Shown: positions 62,255-64,000 of the stretch, piece by piece | How the letters are laid out: each line of letters opens with the position of its first letter | Numbering within the stretch: the stretch's first letter is position 1 | DNA from: Actinomycetaceae bacterium | Lineage (GTDB): Bacteria; Actinomycetota; Actinomycetes; Actinomycetales; Actinomycetaceae | Length of the DNA: 64,000 nt | Assembly: GCA_030537615.1 (NCBI GenBank) | Contig: JAUNVP010000010.1 | Location: 41,993-105,992, forward strand | Reading direction: 5' to 3' | Position numbers and translations under genes: made by a program | The notes under the pieces: generated by a model | The model's input: only the letters and a program-made list of their open reading frames with translations | Told to the model about the DNA's origin: nothing | The model's database searches: none

Positions 62255-62276
62255 CAGTAGAGAAAGGCTGTTGGCT

Positions 62277-63539
62277 ATGAGTTACACAGTAACGAACGTT
62301 CACGCCCACGAAATTATTGACTCGCGGGCAAAGCCCACCGTAGAAGTAGCCCTCGAAATGGACGGTGTACGTGCGATTGCCGGCGTACCTTCGGGAGCGT
62401 CAACTGGAGCGCGTGAAGCTGTTGAACTGCGCGACGGCGACAAAGCTCGTTTTGGAGGTGCCGGTGTCCTCACCGCAGTGGCTAACGTTAATGGTGAACT
62501 GCGCGACCTCGTTCTCGGACGAACCTGGGATAGCCTTGCAGAACTCGACCAGGCAATGATCGAGCTTGATGGCACCGCGAATAAAGGACGGCTCGGAGCC
62601 AACGCCATCCTCGGTGTGTCGATGGCTTTTGCGCGGGCCGCTTCACAATATGATCGCACGGCTCTGTGGAAGTGGCTCCCCGGAATTACAGGGCAGGAAC
62701 CGAGGTTGCCGGTGCCGTGCTTCAACGTTCTCAATGGTGGGGCACACGCTCCAAATCCTCTCGATTTCCAGGAGTTCATGATCTCGCCACTGGGAGCTCC
62801 GAACTTCGCTGAAGCCATGCGTGCCGGTGCGGAAGTGTATGCGGAGCTCAAGAGTCTCCTGGCTGCTGGTGGACACTCCACCGGTCTGGGAGATGAAGGC
62901 GGTTTTGCCCCTGATCTTGAAAGCCCTGAGGAAGTGTGTGCACTTTTGGTTAAGGCGATCACGAACGCGGGTTACTCGGCGGGCCGCGACGGAGTTATGA
63001 TCGCGCTTGACCCAGCATCCTCAGAGTTCTACGACGACGGCGTCTACACGGTATCCGGCGAAGAACTGTCGTCCTCCGACATGGTTTCTCGCTATGAACA
63101 GATGATTGCCGACTATCCGATCTGGTCAATTGAAGATGGTGTGGCAGAAAACGATGACGAGGGGTGGAAAGCGCTCACAGACGCGATCGGTGACCGGGTG
63201 CAACTAGTCGGCGATGATAACTTCTGCACTAATCCGGCGATTATTAAGCGCGCGATCGAAAACGGTGTTGCCAACGCATCGCTGATCAAGGTCAATCAGA
63301 TCGGTACTCTCACCGAGACTATTGAGGCCATGACGATGTGTTATGAGGCCGGATACGGGCAGATGGTGTCGCATCGCTCCGGTGAAACCCCCGACTCATT
63401 CATTGCCGATCTCGTAGTGGCTACCGGCGCCGGCCAGATCAAGACCGGAGCTCCCGCTCGCGGTGAGCGCATCGCCAAGTACAACCGCCTGCTGGAAATC
63501 GCAGACGCTCATCCGGAGCTTTCGTACGGTTTGCGCTAG
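62277..63539 (+). CDS. eno: enolase
   Basis: 420 residues from ATG 62277 (GAAAGG upstream). Interconverts 2-phosphoglycerate and phosphoenolpyruvate. Seen: AHEIIDSRAKPTVEVAL, VPSGASTGAREAVELRDGD, GVSMAFARAA, GLGDEGGFAPDL, MIALDPASSEFYDD, WSIEDGVAENDDEGW, QLVGDDNFCTN, SLIKVNQIGTLTE and SHRSGETPDSFIADL with Lys in QIKTGAPARGERIAKYN, covering all Mg and catalytic residues. Stands alone, not beside ftsB as the housekeeping copy is in many Actinobacteria, so it may be an extra or specially regulated copy. Confidence 0.96.
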   Translation: MSYTVTNVHAHEIIDSRAKPTVEVALEMDGVRAIAGVPSGASTGAREAVELRDGDKARFGGAGVLTAVANVNGELRDLVLGRTWDSLAELDQAMIELDGTANKGRLGANAILGVSMAFARAASQYDRTALWKWLPGITGQEPRLPVPCFNVLNGGAHAPNPLDFQEFMISPLGAPNFAEAMRAGAEVYAELKSLLAAGGHSTGLGDEGGFAPDLESPEEVCALLVKAITNAGYSAGRDGVMIALDPASSEFYDDGVYTVSGEELSSSDMVSRYEQMIADYPIWSIEDGVAENDDEGWKALTDAIGDRVQLVGDDNFCTNPAIIKRAIENGVANASLIKVNQIGTLTETIEAMTMCYEAGYGQMVSHRSGETPDSFIADLVVATGAGQIKTGAPARGERIAKYNRLLEIADAHPELSYGLR

Positions 63540-63693
63540 CCCTCGGTTCGGGTCGCTCGCGGATTGCTTGGTGCGCGGTAGGCGGCCTCGGGTGACCGTG
63601 ACCGACCTTGGGTGCGGTTTTCACTGCTCGGCGCACTTGCCTCGAGTGCGATTTATTCACGTGCCGAGGTGGCACTTGGTGCGCAACATAAGC

Positions 63694-63735
63694 TACGGCG
63701 GCCTCCTTTTCTCCACCTTTCGGGAGGCCGCCGTA
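63694..63735. terminator. GC-rich hairpin after eno
   Basis: Perfect 13-bp stem TACGGCGGCCTCC / GGAGGCCGCCGTA with a 16-nt loop, 155 nt past the eno stop. No T-run, so termination is uncertain. Confidence 0.45.
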
Positions 63736-63847
63736 CTCCTCGCGTAGGTACAGGTTCGAGGTACAGGATCCCGCGCGCAGGTACCGCGTAGGTACAAGGT
63801 CACTGGAGCAGGCACAGGGACATCCGTGCAGGCTCACTCTGGCAACC

Positions 63848-63914
63848 GTAGGCTCTTTCTTGTGACACGTAGGCTCTGCGTAGCAGTCCCCATTTTCATT
63901 AGAGAGAGCCTACG
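63848..63914. repeat. family B inverted repeat, second locus
   Basis: GTAGGCTCTTTCTTG (63848), CGTAGGCTCTGCGTAG (63868) and TTAGAGAGAGCCTACG (63899-63914). Matches 42611-42656 in the order GTAGGCTCTGC-TAG ... TTAGAGAGAGCCTACG. Confidence 0.75.
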
Positions 63915-64000
63915 ACCCCCAAAATGATGGTTAGAGTGAGGCTAGACCCCCTGTGGTGGTCCCCGTTTTTTGGATTGGGTTATTTGGTAGTCCTGGGTTT

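Larger units (their letters stand above)
63540..64000. other. 461-bp tail with hairpin and repeats, no gene
   Basis: Contains a perfect hairpin (63694-63735), tandem-like CGCGTAGGTACA motifs near 63741 and 63785 with further AGGTACA copies, and a family B unit. No supported coding region. Confidence 0.5.

Noticed and set aside
63439..63837. 132-residue minus-strand frame over the eno end
   Set aside because: Overlaps eno and the hairpin region; Arg/Pro-rich, no ribosome site.

Overview
The window is a chromosomal segment from an actinobacterium of moderately high GC, most likely an Actinomyces-like member of the Actinomycetaceae. This rests on gene order (upp-tadA-tRNA-Ser; methyltransferase-topA-tmk-holB-S33 peptidase-tRNA-Thr), the Lys-rich TopA tail, frequent GTG/TTG starts and protein sequence character. 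No rRNA, CRISPR array or intact transposase is visible.

Layout. 1-1410: the 3'-truncated upp, tadA and tRNA-Ser(CGA). 1391-7470: a compact integrative element inserted in the tRNA-Ser 3' end. All its genes are on the minus strand: tyrosine integrase, two unknown proteins, an excisionase-like HTH protein, a primase-polymerase and a RecA-like ATPase. No conjugation or capsid genes are present, so it looks like a minimal replicating relative of the actinomycete integrative elements with a prim-pol replication module. 7.5-9.3 kb: repeat-rich DNA around a small membrane protein and a double DUF1540 protein. 9.3-18.7 kb: a multi-span membrane protein, a translationally coupled three-gene set of exported proteins, glycogen phosphorylase, an MBOAT/SGNH acyl-transfer pair and CutC. 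19.2-26.5 kb: deoC with an overlapping FGGY sugar kinase, PspC, a MacB-like ABC exporter and superoxide dismutase. 26.8-36.4 kb: conserved replication core. 36.5-42.2 kb: a DUF1643 protein, a LacI regulator and fucose genes (isomerase, kinase, mutarotase, but no aldolase or permease). 42.2-43.1 kb: a cluster of two repeat families. 43.1-46.9 kb: a YtrA-type GntR/ABC operon and a glyoxalase-fold protein. 47.1-49.7 kb: a membrane-fused copper nitrite reductase. 49.8-56 kb: two MFS transporters, a phosphoesterase and an S15 peptidase, suggesting peptide use. 56.2-61.9 kb: membrane and exported proteins including a transglutaminase-like lipoprotein, and an ornithine-cyclodeaminase family enzyme. 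62.1-63.5 kb: enolase behind a structured leader resembling a fluoride riboswitch.

The most unusual signals are non-coding. (1) A dispersed intergenic element of about 85 bp with three boxes occurs at least nine times at six loci; its ends can pair around one conserved mismatch, and one copy shows a paired compensatory change. (2) A second small inverted-repeat family is built on GTAGGCTCT/AGAGCCTAC. (3) The att repeats include the tRNA terminator, and a second sub-terminal duplication suggests successive insertions. (4) The enolase leader has mutually exclusive hairpins. (5) A 20-nt operator-like palindrome straddles the -10 of the nitrite reductase promoter. All calls are by eye; no database or folding search was run.
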